Shown here piece after piece: positions 7,707 through 10,171 of a stretch of 10,171 nucleotides of DNA. Made by a program: the position numbers and the translations under genes. Numbering within the stretch: position 1 is the first letter of the stretch; every line of letters begins with the position of its first letter. The DNA comes from Desulfobacteraceae bacterium (GTDB lineage Bacteria > Desulfobacterota > Desulfobacteria > Desulfobacterales > Desulfobacteraceae). The notes under the pieces were generated by a model. It saw nothing but the letters and a program-made list of their open reading frames with translations, was not told where the DNA came from and did not search any database. The DNA lies in assembly GCA_015486915.1 (NCBI GenBank), contig WFQS01000257.1:1-10171 (forward strand), in the 5' to 3' direction.

Positions 7707-8498
7707 ATGCTTCTTGTCATCGATGTCGGTAATACAAATACGGTTATTGGTGTGTTTAAAAATGATCTCCTCATGGAAGACTGGAGAATCAGAACAATAA
7801 AAGATACCACTGCCGATGAATTTAACATCCTTGCAAAGGCTCTTTTTGCCGACAAAGAGATAAAACCTTCTGATATAGATAAAATAGTTATTTCTTCCGT
7901 TGTCCCCCCTGCAGTGGGTATTTTAAATAAATTCTGTGAAAAATACCTTTTAAAAACGCCCATGTGGATCAGCGCGGAATCTGTAAAAAAAATCATGCCT
8001 GTTCTTTACAATAATCCTGATGAAGTTGGAGCAGACAGGATTGTCAACGCCATTGCCGCCTATGAAAAATACAGAAAAAGCCTGATTATTATTGATTTTG
8101 GAACAGCCACAACCTTTGATGCCATATCTGAAAAAGGAGAGTATCTTGGAGGTGCCATAACACCAGGGGTTATGATTTCATCTGAAGCTCTTTTTCAGAA
8201 TGCGTCCAAGCTTCCAAGGGTTGAAATCTTCAAGGCTCCGGATCATGTTATAGGCAAAAACACAATTGACAGCATAAAAGCCGGAATTATTCATGGAAAT
8301 GCCGCCCTTGTTGACGGAATGGTTGCAAGGATGACCGAGGAGATGAACTCGTCTCCCATGATTATTGCAACAGGAGGGCTTGCTATACTTATTGCTGATG
8401 CATCAAGAACCATTGAAAAAGTAGAAAATTCCCTTACACTCGATGGTTTGAAAATCATAAGCCAAAGCAAAGATAATGAACTTTATCAGAATCTTTGA
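7707..8498 (+). CDS. coaX: Type III pantothenate kinase
   Basis: CoaX phosphorylates pantothenate with ATP, the first step of coenzyme A synthesis. Type III enzymes belong to the ASKHA fold, need a monovalent cation such as K+ or NH4+ and escape CoA feedback inhibition (family knowledge). The 263-residue protein has the phosphate-1 motif DVGNTNT (6-12), SSVVPP (63-68), NPDEVGADR (103-111) with the likely catalytic Asp109, phosphate-2 DFGTATTFD (130-138), LGGAITPG (147-154) and the adenosine-region ATGG (221-224). Length is typical and no key residue is missing. Start: GGAGA (7696-7700) lies six bases before the ATG at 7707. It follows ybbR by 20 bp and is probably the last gene of the ftsH operon. 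No other CoA gene is nearby. Confidence 0.97.
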   Translation: MLLVIDVGNTNTVIGVFKNDLLMEDWRIRTIKDTTADEFNILAKALFADKEIKPSDIDKIVISSVVPPAVGILNKFCEKYLLKTPMWISAESVKKIMPVLYNNPDEVGADRIVNAIAAYEKYRKSLIIIDFGTATTFDAISEKGEYLGGAITPGVMISSEALFQNASKLPRVEIFKAPDHVIGKNTIDSIKAGIIHGNAALVDGMVARMTEEMNSSPMIIATGGLAILIADASRTIEKVENSLTLDGLKIISQSKDNELYQNL

Positions 8499-8528
8499 TT
8501 CTTTAAGGTTGTTTGAGAGAATCCGTAT

Positions 8529-8542
8529 CCGCCTCATGGCGG
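8529..8542. repeat. Twin hairpin, copy 1 (CCGCC-TCAT-GGCGG)
   Basis: A perfect 5-bp G+C-rich stem with a TCAT loop, followed by TTTATA. It pairs with the copy at 8625-8638, having the same loop and stem apart from one base-pair exchange. It could be a weak terminator for coaX, an RNA element or a protein-binding palindrome. Confidence 0.75.
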
Positions 8543-8624
8543 TTTATAAGAAAGAGCTCACTTTTGACAAAGTAGCAAATACTCTTTCTATGTTCGTTGA
8601 GATGCATAGTAACGCAGTTCAGAT

Positions 8625-8638
8625 CTGCCTCATGGCAG
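8625..8638. repeat. Twin hairpin, copy 2 (CTGCC-TCAT-GGCAG)
   Basis: A perfect 5-bp stem with a TCAT loop identical to copy 1. The second stem pair is T-A here and C-G in copy 1, so both strands of the stem changed together. TAAC (8610-8613) and GTTA (8638-8641) can form an outer arm, sharing one base with the inner stem. It is 96 bases after copy 1 and 31 bases before the HDOD-GAF start codon. Confidence 0.75.
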
Positions 8639-8669
8639 TTATTTAAAATATATTGGCAGGATACATAAC

Positions 8670-10171
8670 ATGAAAACCGGATTGAATCATCCTTCAAAAT
8701 CTGAAATAGAAAATGTTATAAAATTAAGCAGCAATAAACTGCCCAGTTTCCCAGAGGCAGCTGCAAAACTTATCAAAGTATCCAAAGATAAAACAGCCTC
8801 TTTGACAGATATATCAAAAATTGTGGAAACCGACCCCGGGATTTCAGTTCGGGTCCTTGAAATAGTGAACTCAGCCATGTACGGCCTGAAAAGGAAAATA
8901 ACCGCTATTTCAGAAGCAGTGGTATTTTTAGGATTGGATGAAATTAAAAAGCTGGCCATTGGAATTACCGTGTTTGAAAAAATATTTAAATCCGGCAGTT
9001 CAAAACGGTTTGACAGACTTTTTTTCTGGCGGCATTCTCTCTGTGTTGCTGCATTGAGTATGGAAATTGCAAAAAATATCGGTTTTTCTGATCCGGAGGA
9101 AGCCTATATAGCAGGTCTTCTCCATGATATTGGCAAAATTTTTTTGGATATGCAGGGCCATAAAAATTATGGGGAATTCATCGATGTACTTCCCACATCC
9201 ATTGAACCTGTCGTGGAAAAAGAGCGTAATTTTATAGGCTTGGGTCACGATGATATAGGCGGTTTTTTCTGTTCAATGTGGAAACTGCCTGAAAAACTTG
9301 TAATAGCAGTGAAATATCATCATAGATCTTTTGGCCATATGAATTTTTCCCGGGAAGAGACAATGCTTGTTTCAATTGTTTCCATTGCAGATTTTTTATG
9401 CTGGACCCAGGGAATGGGATCTTTTGATATTATCCGCCCACCTGTTCTTCCGCCGGAAGTTGAAAAAAACATTGATCTTGACAGTTTCGATATTATTGAC
9501 TGCATTGTCAATATGAACAGGGAAGTAGAGAATGTCTCAAAATTTTATCATTTTGTTTTTCCATCCATGGAGCAACTCAGGGAGAACCTGTTATGGGCGA
9601 ATTTAAAGCTCTCAAAAATAAATACCAGATATTATTACCCAAAAAAATCCTTTGCGCAAATTCAGGATACAAAATTTACAACGAAAGAAAACCTTTCTTC
9701 GGATCTGAATATTGGCCTTGATCTTGGCAAATCCCTTGCAAAAGCAGTAACTGTCAAGGAAGTGATGGACATTGTCATGTACCAGGTGGGCCGTTTTTTC
9801 CAACCCCTGCACTGGTCTATATTACTTAAAGACCCAAAAACATCAGACATGATTTTTTCTGTTGTTATCGGGACAAACAGGGAAAAACTTCAAGGTGTAA
9901 GATTACCAGAAGGAGAGGGGATCGCCGGGTATATCATGAAAACAGGAGAATCCCTGATCATTGAAGATGTTTCAAATAATGATCGCTTCAGTGACGAAAT
10001 TGATAAATTAACTGGATTTAAAACCCGATCCATCATCGGTTGTCCGCTGAAAACAGATCACAAAATTTTTGGTGTTATTGAACTTGTTAATCGAATCAGC
10101 CATGATAATTTTACAGATCATGACCTGAAAATTTTATCCGGAATAGCTGAATACGCCGCCATTGCCATTGA
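8670..10171 (+). CDS. HDOD-domain signalling protein with GAF domain, C-terminus cut by window edge
   Basis: The frame starting with ATG at 8670 stays open for 500 codons to the window end. Residues about 20-222 form an HDOD domain: LPSFPEAAAKLI (24-35), a DPGISVRVLEIVNSA-type segment (55-69), AISEAVVFLGLDEIKKLAI (79-97), WRHS (120-123), LLHDIGK (150-156), GHDDIGG (192-198) and HH (217-218). HDOD is a regulatory relative of HD phosphohydrolases that usually acts as a scaffold; the HD and HH residues remain here, but catalysis cannot be assumed. After a linker (about 300-345) comes a GAF sensor domain (about 350-500) with RLPEGEGIAGYIMKTGESLI (411-430) and GCPLKTDHKIFGVIELVN (457-474). Similar proteins often continue into GGDEF, HD-GYP or kinase modules, so the missing part decides the output. 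No membrane segment or signal peptide is visible. Start choice is supported by AGGA eight bases upstream. Its ligand and partner are unknown. Confidence 0.9.
   Translation, partial: MKTGLNHPSKSEIENVIKLSSNKLPSFPEAAAKLIKVSKDKTASLTDISKIVETDPGISVRVLEIVNSAMYGLKRKITAISEAVVFLGLDEIKKLAIGITVFEKIFKSGSSKRFDRLFFWRHSLCVAALSMEIAKNIGFSDPEEAYIAGLLHDIGKIFLDMQGHKNYGEFIDVLPTSIEPVVEKERNFIGLGHDDIGGFFCSMWKLPEKLVIAVKYHHRSFGHMNFSREETMLVSIVSIADFLCWTQGMGSFDIIRPPVLPPEVEKNIDLDSFDIIDCIVNMNREVENVSKFYHFVFPSMEQLRENLLWANLKLSKINTRYYYPKKSFAQIQDTKFTTKENLSSDLNIGLDLGKSLAKAVTVKEVMDIVMYQVGRFFQPLHWSILLKDPKTSDMIFSVVIGTNREKLQGVRLPEGEGIAGYIMKTGESLIIEDVSNNDRFSDEIDKLTGFKTRSIIGCPLKTDHKIFGVIELVNRISHDNFTDHDLKILSGIAEYAAIAI

Larger units (their letters stand above)
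8499..8669. promoter_or_regulatory. Structured leader/intergenic region ahead of the HDOD-GAF gene
   Basis: This 171-bp non-coding stretch has several inverted repeats: GATTCT/AGAATC (8497-8502 with 8518-8523), a CCGCC-TCAT-GGCGG hairpin, a perfect AGAAAGAG/CTCTTTCT pair (8549-8556 with 8582-8589) enclosing ACTTT-TGAC-AAAGT (8560-8573), and a CTGCC-TCAT-GGCAG hairpin flanked by TAAC/GTTA. A perfect TTGACA lies at 8564-8569 with a weak TATGTT (8589-8594) after 19 bases, a possible promoter. AGGA at 8658-8661, eight bases before the ATG, is the ribosome binding site. No T-rich run marks a clear coaX terminator. I do not recognise a known riboswitch; the conserved core of cyclic-di-GMP-I is absent. 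Confidence 0.5.

Noticed and set aside
8499..8669. Cyclic-di-GMP riboswitch before the signalling gene
   Set aside because: The conserved core of the GEMM-I class is missing; only a short acgca string is shared, which is not enough.
8503..8697. 64-codon minus-strand frame containing the twin hairpins, giving NCHEAD and NRHEAD peptides
   Set aside because: The repeated peptide is explained by the palindromes themselves; the frame overlaps the start of the HDOD gene and has no recognisable protein features.
9000..9850. Minus-strand open frames at the right end
   Set aside because: They are opposite the continuous HDOD-GAF reading frame and show no domain of their own.

Overview
This 10.2 kb A+T-rich window looks like chromosomal housekeeping DNA from a Deltaproteobacterium (Desulfobacterota). 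A member of the Desulfobacteraceae is my best guess. The guess rests on the gene order tilS-ftsH-folP-ybbR, the wording of the conserved protein motifs and the base composition; it was not tested by a search.

Layout. Positions 1-2266 hold most of priA on the minus strand, encoding the replication-restart helicase, with its C-terminus cut off by the window edge. A 109-bp divergent control region (2267-2375) carries a good sigma70-type promoter facing right. All later genes are on the plus strand: tilS (tRNA-Ile lysidine synthetase), a 330-bp A+T-rich gap with a candidate promoter, ftsH (membrane AAA+ zinc protease, TTG start), folP (dihydropteroate synthase, 4-bp overlap with ftsH), a YbbR-domain probable lipoprotein, coaX (type III pantothenate kinase), a 171-bp gap rich in inverted repeats, and the first 500 codons of an HDOD-GAF signalling protein that runs off the right edge.

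How the genes relate. ftsH, folP, ybbR and coaX are closely packed and probably co-transcribed. They serve unrelated core functions (membrane protein quality control, folate synthesis, envelope or cyclic-di-AMP-linked signalling, and coenzyme A synthesis), so the grouping reflects a conserved housekeeping operon, not a pathway. In many bacteria a diadenylate cyclase gene (cdaA) sits next to ybbR/cdaR. Here it is absent: only 77 bp separate folP from ybbR. The HDOD-GAF gene has its own leader and is probably regulated separately.

I see no mobile element with a transposase, CRISPR array, tRNA, rRNA, toxin-antitoxin pair or defence system, and no convincing undescribed multigene system. The points most worth a second look are the twin hairpins with a compensating base-pair change ahead of the HDOD-GAF gene, the missing cdaA next to a lipoprotein-like YbbR protein, the 10-nt iterated repeat that forms the end of tilS, and an in-frame 12-nt triplication inside priA.
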